A DNA stretch of 64,000 bases from Akkermansiaceae bacterium. Lineage in GTDB: Bacteria > Verrucomicrobiota > Verrucomicrobiia > Verrucomicrobiales > Akkermansiaceae. This document shows positions 27,557-35,531 of this stretch, piece by piece. The stretch covers positions 1-64,000 of the forward strand of contig JABDRB010000003.1 in assembly GCA_013041925.1 (NCBI GenBank). Direction: 5' to 3'. Positions within the stretch are counted from its first letter, which is position 1. Each line of letters begins with the position of its first letter. The notes under the pieces were generated by a model that made no database searches, was not told where the DNA came from, and was given only the letters and a program-made list of their open reading frames with translations. Made by a program: the position numbers and the translations under genes.

Positions 27557-29332
27557 GTGAAACAGATATTTTCTCTTGTCATCGTTTGCCTCGGATTCGC
27601 CACCAGTTTAATGGGGCAATCCTTTATGATGAACCCATACGGCTGTAAAGACGCCCACTCATTAAATGGTAAGTGGAATGCCATCATCGACCTCTACAGC
27701 CGTGGAGAACCGATGAAGTTTTACCAAAATCGCAAACCGGAGAAAAAAAGTCAGTTCATTGAATACACCTTTGATGGCGGCCTACGTCTTGATGTTCCAG
27801 GGGATTTTAACTCCCAAATCCCAGAGTTAAAATACTATGAAGGTAACGTCTGGTACCAGCGGTTCTTTGAAGCAAAAAAGTCACTCGGCAACCGCCAATT
27901 TATTTATTTTGCCGGTGTCAGCTATGAAGCGGCCGTCTGGCTTAATGGGAAAGAGATTGGCCGACATGAAGGTGGTTTCACCCCCTTTCAATTCGACGTC
28001 ACGGAGCACCTTGTCGATGGCAAAAATGATCTCATTGTGCTGGTGAACAACAACCGACGAGTCGATGGCATCCCCGCCATGAATTTTGATTGGTGGAATT
28101 ACGGTGGTATTCTTCGCGATGTATTTTTTATCGATCGCCCGAGCACGCATGTTCACGACTACAAGGTGCAGCTTAAAAAGGGAGAATCCAAGATCATTGC
28201 AGGCTATGTGCAGCTTCGAGGTGCCACCTCACCTCAGAAGGTGCAACTTACCATTAACGAGCTAGGCATTCAGCAAGTGCTCACCACAAACACCCAAGGC
28301 TACGTTGCTTTTGAAATACCAGCTACTCCCGAGCTCTGGTCACCCCAATCACCACGCATCTACGATATTTCCATCGCCGTCGGCCATGATCGTGTCAGCG
28401 ACGAAATTGGTTTCCGAACCATTGAAGTCAAAGGAGCCGACATCCTACTCAATGGCAAGTCAGTGTTCCTCAAAGGCATTAACTTCCACGAGGAAATCCC
28501 ACAACGCAAAGGTCGCGCCTATTCCGAGGCGGATGCAGCCATGATCATCAGCGAGGTGAAAGCACTTGGCTGCAATTTTGTCCGCACCGCGCACTATCCG
28601 CAAAACGAACACATCGTTCGCGTCGCAGAAAAAGCGGGGCTGATGATTTGGGAGGAAATCCCACTCTGGCAAGGGATCGAATTCTCAAACCCAGCGATCC
28701 TCAAAAAAGCGGAAACCATGCTGCGTGAAATGGTGTATCGCGATAAAAACCGCGCGGGCGTCATTATCTGGAGTGTCGCTAATGAAACAAGCCCATCGGA
28801 TTACCGTGATCAAACCCTGACCGATCTTGTGAGTCTGACACGTAGTCTTGATGATACCCGCCTTGTCAGTGCGGCATTCGACAACATGCGTTACAACAAA
28901 GAGACTTCTACTTTTTATATCAAGGACAAGGTCTCCGAGGTCGTTGATGTCGTTGGCATGAATAAATACATGGGATGGTATAACCCATTCCGTGATGAAC
29001 CCAAAAACATCAAGTGGGATGTCGCGACTGATAAACCGCTAATTATGTCGGAATTTGGCGGGGAGGCACTCTATGGTCAACGCGGCCCCGCCGATGTCGC
29101 CCACCACTGGAGCGAAGACTATCAAGAAACCATCTACCGCCAGAACTATCGGATGTTCGAAAACATACCGAACCTCCGAGGCACAAGTCCCTGGGTTTTA
29201 TTCGATTTCCGCTCACCCTACCGGTGCCATCAGACTTACCAAAATGGCTGGAACCGCAAAGGACTCATCTCCGACAAAGGCCAACGAAAAAAAGCTTGGC
29301 AGGTGGTCAAGGATTTCTATGAAAAACGCTAA
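27557..29332 (+). CDS. Exported glycoside hydrolase family 2 enzyme
   Basis: Secreted GH2 enzyme of about 591 residues from GTG 27557, which gives a good signal peptide (MKQIFSLVIVCLGFATSLMG); the frame open from 27482 adds 25 non-signal residues. Order: sugar-binding jelly-roll (YEGNVWYQRFFEAKK, WLNGKEIGRHEGGFTPFQFD), Ig-like domain, TIM barrel. The acid/base is E410 in WSVANETSPSD and the nucleophile E499 in IMSEFGGEALYG. FVRTAHYPQNEHIVRVAEKA is typical for GH2. Beta-glucuronidase or beta-galactosidase activity is likely, but the exact sugar is unknown. G+C is visibly lower than in rpoN (about 40% against 67% in two sampled 60-base rows), hinting at recent acquisition. Confidence 0.9.
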   Translation: MKQIFSLVIVCLGFATSLMGQSFMMNPYGCKDAHSLNGKWNAIIDLYSRGEPMKFYQNRKPEKKSQFIEYTFDGGLRLDVPGDFNSQIPELKYYEGNVWYQRFFEAKKSLGNRQFIYFAGVSYEAAVWLNGKEIGRHEGGFTPFQFDVTEHLVDGKNDLIVLVNNNRRVDGIPAMNFDWWNYGGILRDVFFIDRPSTHVHDYKVQLKKGESKIIAGYVQLRGATSPQKVQLTINELGIQQVLTTNTQGYVAFEIPATPELWSPQSPRIYDISIAVGHDRVSDEIGFRTIEVKGADILLNGKSVFLKGINFHEEIPQRKGRAYSEADAAMIISEVKALGCNFVRTAHYPQNEHIVRVAEKAGLMIWEEIPLWQGIEFSNPAILKKAETMLREMVYRDKNRAGVIIWSVANETSPSDYRDQTLTDLVSLTRSLDDTRLVSAAFDNMRYNKETSTFYIKDKVSEVVDVVGMNKYMGWYNPFRDEPKNIKWDVATDKPLIMSEFGGEALYGQRGPADVAHHWSEDYQETIYRQNYRMFENIPNLRGTSPWVLFDFRSPYRCHQTYQNGWNRKGLISDKGQRKKAWQVVKDFYEKR

Positions 29333-29369
29333 CGCCAGCTATTTTTACGCATCTGCAGGCAGGGCTGAC

Positions 29370-29395
29370 ATGGTCATTTAACAGGGACCATTTTT
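29370..29395 (+). terminator. Rho-independent terminator of the GH2 gene
   Basis: ATGGTC (29370-29375) pairs with GACCAT (29386-29391) around a 10-base loop and is followed by TTTT. It lies 38 bases after the GH2 stop. The stem is short, so strength is uncertain. Confidence 0.55.
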
Positions 29396-29433
29396 GCTAA
29401 ACTATCAACCTGTAAGTACTGCCGAGCGAACAC

Positions 29434-29470
29434 AAAAAGGCTCCCACTGATCGATTCAGCGAGAGCCTCT
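29434..29470 (-). terminator. Rho-independent terminator of metK-ahcY
   Basis: On the minus strand AGGCTC (complement of 29463-29468) pairs with GAGCCT (complement of 29438-29443) and is followed by TTTTTGTG. It lies about 40 bases beyond the ahcY stop and faces the GH2 terminator. Confidence 0.8.
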
Positions 29471-29506
29471 GACGTTGCCTAAGCAACGTGTAAAACCTTC
29501 CAACCG

Positions 29507-30937
29507 TTAGTAGCGGTAGTGATCGGGCTTGTAAGGTCCGTCAACCTGCACGCCAATGTAGTCGGCCTGCTCCGGGCTCAGCGTGGTCAGCTTACAGCCG
29601 ATCTTATCGAGGTGGAGACGGGCGACTTCTTCATCCAGATGCTTAGGTAAAACTTTCACTTCACCCGGCTTGTAGTTTTCCTTATTTTTCCATAGGTCAA
29701 TCTGAGCCAGCGTCTGGTTTGCAAAGCTATTAGACATCACAAAGCTAGGGTGACCTGTGGCGCAACCGAGGTTAACCAAGCGCCCTTCAGCAAGCATGTA
29801 GAGGCTATTTCCAGTGGGAAATGTATACTTGTCGACCTGTGGCTTGATGTTAAGACGGGTGACACCCTCGGCCTTGTTCAGGTTGTCGATCTGGATCTCG
29901 TTATCGAAGTGACCGATGTTACAGACGATCGCCTGATCCTTCATCTTCTCCATGTGCTCGAGGCGGATGATGTTGTAGTTACCGGTGGTGGTGACGTAGA
30001 TATCTCCCCAACCAAGTGTGTCTTCCACGGTGAGCACGCGGTAGCCTTCCATTGCAGCTTGCAGCGCGCAGATCGGGTCAACTTCGGTGACGACGACTTG
30101 TGCACCCTGGCCGCGGAGAGCCTGGGCACAGCCTTTTCCAACATCACCGTAGCCGCAAACAACGGCAACTTTACCAGAAATCATCACATCGGTCGCGCGT
30201 TTGATACCATCAACCAATGACTCACGGCAGCCGTAGAGGTTGTCGAACTTGGACTTGGTCACCGAGTCGTTGACGTTGATGGCGGGAACAAGGAGTGACC
30301 CTTCTTTTGCCATCTGATAGAGCCGATGCACACCAGTGGTGGTTTCTTCCGAAACACCTTTCCAGTCGGCAACAATCTTCGCAAACACACCGGGCTGCTC
30401 GGCACCAATTTTCTTGAGAAGGTTTTTGATCACCTGCTCTTCTTCCGAGTCGGCAGGGCCATTCACCCAGTCGGATCCGTTTTCCATTTCATAACCTTTG
30501 TGGATCAGAAGTGTGGCGTCTCCACCGTCATCAACAATCAGTTCTGGGCCAAGGTCGCCGGGGAACTGAAGCGCCTGCCATGTGCACCACCAGTATTCTT
30601 CGAGTGTCTCACCCTTCCAGGCAAACACAGGCACACCGGACTTGGCGATGGCGGCCGCCGCATGGTCCTGGGTCGAAAAGATATTACACGACACCCAGCG
30701 CACGTCGGCACCGAGGTCGGTAAGGGTTTCGATCAGGACGGCGGTCTGAATCGTCATGTGCAGCGAACCCATGATGCGGACACCTTGCAGCGGCTTTTCA
30801 GGGCCATACTTGGCACGGGTGGCCATCAGTCCGGGCATCTCGTGCTCGGCGATGTCGATTTCTTTCCGACCGAAGTCAGCAAGGGAGATGTCGGCAACTT
30901 TGTAGTCGGCGGTGGCTTTTTCTAGTGTAGTGGTCAT
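29507..30937 (-). CDS. ahcY: Adenosylhomocysteinase (SAH hydrolase)
   Basis: Splits S-adenosylhomocysteine to adenosine and homocysteine in the SAM cycle. The 476 residues show all family blocks: [67 protein letters not shown], the NAD-binding [30 protein letters not shown] and [14 protein letters not shown], ending with KPDHYRY. It follows metK by 25 bases. The coding strand is C-rich at third positions, unlike most minus-strand genes in the window, which fits high expression. Confidence 0.98.
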   Translation of the reverse strand: MTTTLEKATADYKVADISLADFGRKEIDIAEHEMPGLMATRAKYGPEKPLQGVRIMGSLHMTIQTAVLIETLTDLGADVRWVSCNIFSTQDHAAAAIAKSGVPVFAWKGETLEEYWWCTWQALQFPGDLGPELIVDDGGDATLLIHKGYEMENGSDWVNGPADSEEEQVIKNLLKKIGAEQPGVFAKIVADWKGVSEETTTGVHRLYQMAKEGSLLVPAINVNDSVTKSKFDNLYGCRESLVDGIKRATDVMISGKVAVVCGYGDVGKGCAQALRGQGAQVVVTEVDPICALQAAMEGYRVLTVEDTLGWGDIYVTTTGNYNIIRLEHMEKMKDQAIVCNIGHFDNEIQIDNLNKAEGVTRLNIKPQVDKYTFPTGNSLYMLAEGRLVNLGCATGHPSFVMSNSFANQTLAQIDLWKNKENYKPGEVKVLPKHLDEEVARLHLDKIGCKLTTLSPEQADYIGVQVDGPYKPDHYRY

Positions 30938-30962
30938 TTCTATATTAGGGTCAATGGATTGT

Positions 30963-32138
30963 TTATTGGGAAACGGCGGCTAAGAGAGCTTCCACCTTAT
31001 CGGTTTGTTCCCACGGAAGATCTGCATTTTCACGGCCGAAGTGACCGTAATTCGTGGTCTTGCTGTAAATCGGACGGAGCAGGTCGAGCTGAGCGATGAT
31101 GTCTGCGGGTTTGAAGGAAAACACTTCTTTGACCGCCGCAACAATAGCGGAATCTTCCACGTTGGCGGTGCCAAAGGTATCGATATCGATACTCACCGGC
31201 AAGGGATGACCAATCGCGTATGCCACCTGGATTTCTACCTTTTCGGCAAGTCCGGCAGCCACGATGTTTTTGGCAACCCAACGGCACATGTAAGCCGCTG
31301 AACGATCCACCTTGGATGGATCTTTCCCTGAGAAAGCACCACCACCGTGACGACCCATACCGCCGTAGGTATCAACGATAATTTTACGGCCAGTGAGGCC
31401 ACAGTCACCGACAGGTCCTCCAATCACAAACTTACCGGTTGGATTCACTAGGATCTCCGTGTTTTCAGTAATCAATTCAGCAGGAAGAACCTTGTTGATC
31501 AGCTGCTCTGTCAGCGTTTGTTTAATCTCCTCATGTTCAATACCATCCGCGTGCATGGTAGAAACAACGACCGCGGTAATCTCTTTCACCTGGTCATCGA
31601 CGTAGCGGCAGGACACTTGGGTCTTGGAGTCAGGACGAAGCCATTTGATTTCGCCGTCTTTTCTTAAACGTGTCAGTTCCTCACCCAACTGGTGTGAATA
31701 AATCACAGGGGCAGGCATCAACTGAGGAGTATCCTTACAGGCAAAACCAAACATCAAACCCTGATCACCAGCGCCTTGCTCGTTATGATTTTTCCCTTCT
31801 GCGTCATCCGCATCCACCCCTTGGGCGATGTCATTGGATTGCTGCCCCAGTGCATTGATAAAGACAAAACGCTCCGCGTGAAATGCACAATCGTCATAGG
31901 TATAACCGATTTCCTTAATCGCCTCATAAACAGCCGATTGATAATTAAACTCAGAATTTGTGGTGATTTCCCCCGCAAGCACTACCATGTTATCTTTAAC
32001 CAGCGTTTCACAAGCAACTCGGCTGTGCGGGTCATTTTCAAGGCAACGATCTAAAATGTAGTCGCTAATAGTGTCAGACACCTTATCGGGGTGACCTTCG
32101 GTGACGGATTCGGAGGAAAATATAAATTCGCGTGACAT
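30963..32138 (-). CDS. metK: S-adenosylmethionine synthetase
   Basis: Makes S-adenosylmethionine from methionine and ATP. The start is ATG 32138 (391 residues, [20 protein letters not shown]); the frame stays open another 79 codons into the divergent regulator gene, but that part is not MetK-like. Signatures: [45 protein letters not shown] and [20 protein letters not shown]. It is the first gene of the metK-ahcY unit, and its 5' region contains the inverted repeat shared with the ArsR-methyltransferase gene. Confidence 0.98.
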   Translation of the reverse strand: MSREFIFSSESVTEGHPDKVSDTISDYILDRCLENDPHSRVACETLVKDNMVVLAGEITTNSEFNYQSAVYEAIKEIGYTYDDCAFHAERFVFINALGQQSNDIAQGVDADDAEGKNHNEQGAGDQGLMFGFACKDTPQLMPAPVIYSHQLGEELTRLRKDGEIKWLRPDSKTQVSCRYVDDQVKEITAVVVSTMHADGIEHEEIKQTLTEQLINKVLPAELITENTEILVNPTGKFVIGGPVGDCGLTGRKIIVDTYGGMGRHGGGAFSGKDPSKVDRSAAYMCRWVAKNIVAAGLAEKVEIQVAYAIGHPLPVSIDIDTFGTANVEDSAIVAAVKEVFSFKPADIIAQLDLLRPIYSKTTNYGHFGRENADLPWEQTDKVEALLAAVSQ

Positions 32139-32163
32139 GGTATTATTTGTTGAGTAGATTCGC

Positions 32164-32187
32164 ATCAACGAATCTTGATACGTTGAT
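32164..32187. promoter_or_regulatory. Inverted-repeat operator between metK and the ArsR-type regulator
   Basis: ATCAACG (32164-32170) and CGTTGAT (32181-32187) form a perfect 7-base inverted repeat with a 10-base spacer. Nested in it is ATCAA-N6-TTGAT (32164-32179). The two start codons are only 64 bases apart, so a bound repressor here could control both directions. ArsR-family proteins typically bind such short palindromes. Confidence 0.5.
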
Positions 32188-32202
32188 TTAACCCAAATAT
32201 CC

Positions 32203-33117
32203 ATGCCGTCAATCCTGAAATCTTTAAAACTTCTCTCGGACCCAACCCGCATCCGTATTTTATTACTCTTGGCCGATGAGTCGCTCAACGTCGCAGAGCT
32301 CCAAGAAATCCTCGGCATGGGCCAGAGCCGCATCTCCACCCAACTCTCACAACTCCGGCAGGAGGGACTAGTCACCAGTAGCCGATCGGGAAAAAATAAC
32401 GTCTACACGATTTCCGCACCTGATGCGCTGATGGAAGTCGCGCGGCAGGCGGCAGGTGAGATCCCAGAGGTCGAGGCCGATTCTCAAACGCTCTCTCACA
32501 TCCTGCGGAAACGACGGGATAAAACGCGCGCCTACTTCGATGAACTCGCGGGAAAATTCGGCAAGCGATACGTGCCAGGCCGGTCATGGAAGTCGCTGGC
32601 TGAGGCGATGTTAAAGATCATGACCTATGACGTAGTCGCTGATCTTGGTGCCGGTGAGGGAACACTGGCACAGCTGCTTGCGCCGAGAGCCAAAAAAGTC
32701 ATCGCCATCGATAACGCACCGAACATGGTCGAGTTTGGCAAGAAGCTAGCGATGGAGCACGGCCTCTCTCACCTTGAATACCGACTGGGTGACATCGAGT
32801 CACCCCCCATCGACGACAACGCGGTGGACCTCGCTATTTTTTCCCAAGCACTGCATCACGCCGAGCGGCCGGAGCGTGCGATCGCGGCGGCACATCGCAT
32901 CCTTCAACCTGGCGGGAAGCTGGTCATCCTCGATCTCCTCCAGCACAGCTTCGATCAAGCACGTGACCTCTATGCCGACACCTGGCTTGGCTTTTCGGAG
33001 GTTGATCTTTTTAACATGATGAAAAAGACGGGATTCAAAGAGATCGAGACAACCATCGTGGATAAAGAGGCCGAAGCACCCCACTTCCAGACCCTCCTTG
33101 CGATCGGACAAAAATAA
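32203..33117 (+). CDS. ArsR-family regulator fused to a SAM-dependent methyltransferase domain (SahR-like)
   Basis: Two-domain protein of 304 residues. Residues 1-85 are an ArsR winged helix ([55 protein letters not shown]). Residues about 135-300 are a class I methyltransferase fold with SAM-binding motif [16 protein letters not shown], acidic [12 protein letters not shown] and [13 protein letters not shown]. Proteins of this build, SahR in Proteobacteria, are known to control SAM-cycle genes in response to S-adenosylhomocysteine. Its place divergent from metK-ahcY supports the same role, with the methyltransferase domain probably acting as the ligand sensor. I infer function from context; no metal-binding cysteine motif is seen. 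Confidence 0.85.
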   Translation: MPSILKSLKLLSDPTRIRILLLLADESLNVAELQEILGMGQSRISTQLSQLRQEGLVTSSRSGKNNVYTISAPDALMEVARQAAGEIPEVEADSQTLSHILRKRRDKTRAYFDELAGKFGKRYVPGRSWKSLAEAMLKIMTYDVVADLGAGEGTLAQLLAPRAKKVIAIDNAPNMVEFGKKLAMEHGLSHLEYRLGDIESPPIDDNAVDLAIFSQALHHAERPERAIAAAHRILQPGGKLVILDLLQHSFDQARDLYADTWLGFSEVDLFNMMKKTGFKEIETTIVDKEAEAPHFQTLLAIGQK

Positions 33118-33122
33118 TCCAC

Positions 33123-33971
33123 ATGCTCACGATGCGATACGCCATCCTCATGATCTGTGCCATCTCCTCGTGCACACCCTCAACACCCGTTTCCGTCACG
33201 ACTGAAAAACCCGTCCCCAACATCAAGCTCACTCAACCCCATCCAGAAAGTTTAGTTTATCAGTCGCCTCCCCCGCTGCCTGAGCAGCCGAACCTCCCGC
33301 TCGCCTACCATCACACATCACGAAGCGGGGTGATCATGTCACTTGTTTCTTTCGACGACCGCACCTTTCAGCTTCGTGTTGCCGATCAACCCAATGGCAT
33401 AGGAACGAGGTGGAGGAATGCGCAATCAGCCGCCGCCACCTACCGCGGACTCGCCGCCATCAATGGTGGGTTTTTCACCCCCACAGGAAATCCCCTCGGG
33501 CTTCTCATCGAGACAGGAACCAAACGCGGTGCCATCAACCGATCCTCACTCGGCGCGGGGATGTTTGTTTCCTCACCAACCAACAGCGCCATCATCCGCC
33601 GCCAGCATTACCAGACATCAAGCACTGCCGCCCGCGCCTACAATTTACTCCAATCAGGCCCCATGCTGGCAGCACACGGACAAACCATCAACGGACTCTC
33701 AAAAACAAAGCCCCGACCACGCAGCTTCATCGCATGGGATGGTAAAAACCACTGGGCCATCGGATACGCCGAGCCGTGCACGCTCGACGCCCTATCCCAA
33801 GCGCTCGCCGGCACCTCTCCCGCAGGATTCAACATCAACACCGCCCTCAATCTAGACGGAGGAAGCTCCGCCAACCTCTGGGTAGGACCAGATGCCCTCA
33901 ACGGCCACCAAACACACCGACCGTTCTTTCATAAGGCGGTGCGAAACTACCTCGTCCTCATACCACGCTGA
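33123..33971 (+). CDS. Lipoprotein with phosphodiester glycosidase (NAGPA-like) domain
   Basis: Probable lipoprotein of 282 residues: the signal MRYAILMICAISSC ends in a lipobox-like ISSC. The first ATG at 33123 or the second at 33132 could start it. The domain matches the phosphodiester glycosidase family (mammalian uncovering enzyme fold; bacterial relatives include YigE-like proteins): YRGLAAINGGFFTPTGNPLG, LLQSGPML and FNINTALNLDGGSSANLWVG. Substrate unknown. It starts 5 bases after the ArsR-methyltransferase stop, and its 3' end overlaps sixA by 14 bases. Confidence 0.8.
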   Translation: MLTMRYAILMICAISSCTPSTPVSVTTEKPVPNIKLTQPHPESLVYQSPPPLPEQPNLPLAYHHTSRSGVIMSLVSFDDRTFQLRVADQPNGIGTRWRNAQSAAATYRGLAAINGGFFTPTGNPLGLLIETGTKRGAINRSSLGAGMFVSSPTNSAIIRRQHYQTSSTAARAYNLLQSGPMLAAHGQTINGLSKTKPRPRSFIAWDGKNHWAIGYAEPCTLDALSQALAGTSPAGFNINTALNLDGGSSANLWVGPDALNGHQTHRPFFHKAVRNYLVLIPR

Positions 33972-34425
33972 TGGGCACCACCATTTCCAAAAATGCACCC
34001 TGCGAGGGTGGGCGGACATGACTAAACAAAATCATCGACGCCTTACGCGCGTGAATCCCACCCGCTTGACCGCCTAACAACCACTCAGCCAGGTAGGAAA
34101 AATCAGGTTCGTGACCGACGATGGCCACGCGCTGAAACGCGTCGTATGCGACAAGCTCCGAGATCGCCGCTGTCGGCCGCATCCCGCATGCCAACCACGG
34201 CTGCAATGATGGCGCGCTGATGCCTGCAGATGCACAAAGGACTTCCGCCGTTTCTTTGGCTCGGAGGTATGGACTAGCGAGTGTTAAGTCGGGCGCAAGA
34301 TCATTCTTTTTCAGAAAATGGCCCACCTTCTCGGCCTGATTGCGGCCCTTCTCAGTGAGCCTGCGCGAGGAGTCATCCATCGCAAAGTCCTCAGCCTTTG
34401 CATGGCGTATCATCAACAACTCCAT
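33958..34425 (-). CDS. SixA-like histidine phosphatase
   Basis: Histidine-phosphatase superfamily protein of 155 residues. The catalytic RHA is MIRHAKAEDF (H8), with RLTEKGRNQAEKVGHFL, SPYLRAKETAEVL and the second histidine in VAIVGHEPDFSYLAEWLL. Short proteins of this type (SixA) remove phosphate from histidine phosphotransfer domains or related phosphoproteins. It follows fabG by 48 bases on the minus strand. Confidence 0.88.
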   Translation of the reverse strand: MELLMIRHAKAEDFAMDDSSRRLTEKGRNQAEKVGHFLKKNDLAPDLTLASPYLRAKETAEVLCASAGISAPSLQPWLACGMRPTAAISELVAYDAFQRVAIVGHEPDFSYLAEWLLGGQAGGIHARKASMILFSHVRPPSQGAFLEMVVPISVV

Positions 34426-34473
34426 CTGTGTCAGGCCTTGGGGTTGGGCGTTTCAAGCTTAGGCATTTAACAC

Positions 34474-35220
34474 CTACATCGTCATGCCACCATCACTGGC
34501 AACAACCTGACCCGTGATGTAACGAGCTTCCGCACTGGCAAGAAAAAGTGTCAACGCAGCAATATCCGCCGTATTCCCCATTTCCTTGAGTGGGATATTC
34601 CCCACGATCGCCTCTTTTTGCTCGTCATTAAGCTCATCGGTCATGTCCGTGGCAATAAAACCAGGCGCAATAGCATTGCAGGTGACTTTTCGACCCGCAA
34701 GCTCGCGGGCAACCGATTTGGTAAAACCGATGAGACCCGCCTTACTGGCGGCATAGTTGACTTGGCCCGCATTTCCGATCAAGCCGATGACCGAGCTGAT
34801 GTTAATAATCCGTGGGTCAGCAGCCTTCATCATGGTGCGCTGAAAGGCTTTGACCGTGTTAAACGCCCCCTTAAGATTGGTGTCGAGCACCGTATCCCAA
34901 TCCTCACCCTTCATCCTCATCAACAAACCATCCCGGGTCACCCCCGCGTTGTTTACGAGGATATTCACCGAGCCGAAGTCAGCCACAATCTGTTTCCCCA
35001 TCGCCTGCACCGCCTCATGATCAGCCACATCCACGGCATAGGCTTTGGCTGCACCGGGATACTCAGCATTGATAGCGTCAGCTGCGCCACCGCAACTTCC
35101 TGCGCTCCGGCTCACCACCGCCACTTTTCCACCCTCGGCAGCAATTGCCTTGGCGATTTCCAATCCGATCCCGCGACCTGCGCCGGTAACCACTGCTACT
35201 TTATCTGTAAAACGTGCCAT
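34474..35220 (-). CDS. fabG: 3-oxoacyl-ACP reductase
   Basis: Short-chain dehydrogenase of 248 residues that reduces 3-oxoacyl-ACP in fatty-acid elongation. NADPH-binding TGAGRGIGLEIA, NNAGVTRDGLLMRMK, catalytic Ser in INISSVIGLIGNAGQ and YAASKAG, then IAPGFIATDMTD are characteristic of FabG. A GGAGGA site 6-7 bases before ATG 35220 favours this start over the in-frame ATGs at 35226 and 35235. No acpP or fabF is adjacent. Confidence 0.93.
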   Translation of the reverse strand: MARFTDKVAVVTGAGRGIGLEIAKAIAAEGGKVAVVSRSAGSCGGAADAINAEYPGAAKAYAVDVADHEAVQAMGKQIVADFGSVNILVNNAGVTRDGLLMRMKGEDWDTVLDTNLKGAFNTVKAFQRTMMKAADPRIINISSVIGLIGNAGQVNYAASKAGLIGFTKSVARELAGRKVTCNAIAPGFIATDMTDELNDEQKEAIVGNIPLKEMGNTADIAALTLFLASAEARYITGQVVASDGGMTM

Positions 35221-35531
35221 GCCCATTCCTCCCATGTTTCAGCACCCTTGCCAACCCTGAAAATCTCGGAAAATTAGTATCTCGCTAAAAAACCGCCACC
35301 CTGCTTAAATCTCGTAGATCTCTGCCACCCGCAAATACTCAGAGGCTTCGACTAAAGCCAAGCCTAAAGGCCCGAGCCATCCCGCTCGGCGATGACCGCA
35401 CACGGGTAATCGATCCCACCTATACACCAATCACAACCAAGAAACGCAGCACCCCCTTGAAACAGCGCGTCAGGGAGCTAGTTTTACAAGCAGTCCAAAA
35501 CCAAACGAAGCCTAATTATCCAATATCTGAG
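35221..35531. other. Intergenic region between fabG and the amidohydrolase gene, with two hairpins
   Basis: A 311-base gap without a convincing gene. Near the middle, AGGCTT (35343-35348) can pair with AAGCCT (35360-35365), and CCGAGC (35372-35377) pairs perfectly with GCTCGG (35384-35389). The two hairpins lie side by side about 140 bases before the amidohydrolase start. No T run follows, so they are not terminators. Confidence 0.4.

Noticed and set aside
32139-32202. SAM riboswitch before metK
   Set aside because: The gap is only 64 bases and its repeat fits a protein-binding palindrome better than any known SAM-sensing RNA.
32139-32375. Long N-terminal extension of metK
   Set aside because: The extension runs antisense through the ArsR-methyltransferase gene and is not MetK-like; [15 protein letters not shown] is the normal start.
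35310-35410. Possible cyclic-di-GMP (GEMM) riboswitch
   Set aside because: Short pieces such as AAAGCC and GGCC recall the motif, but the conserved first stem, tetraloop and GACGCAAAGCC core are absent.
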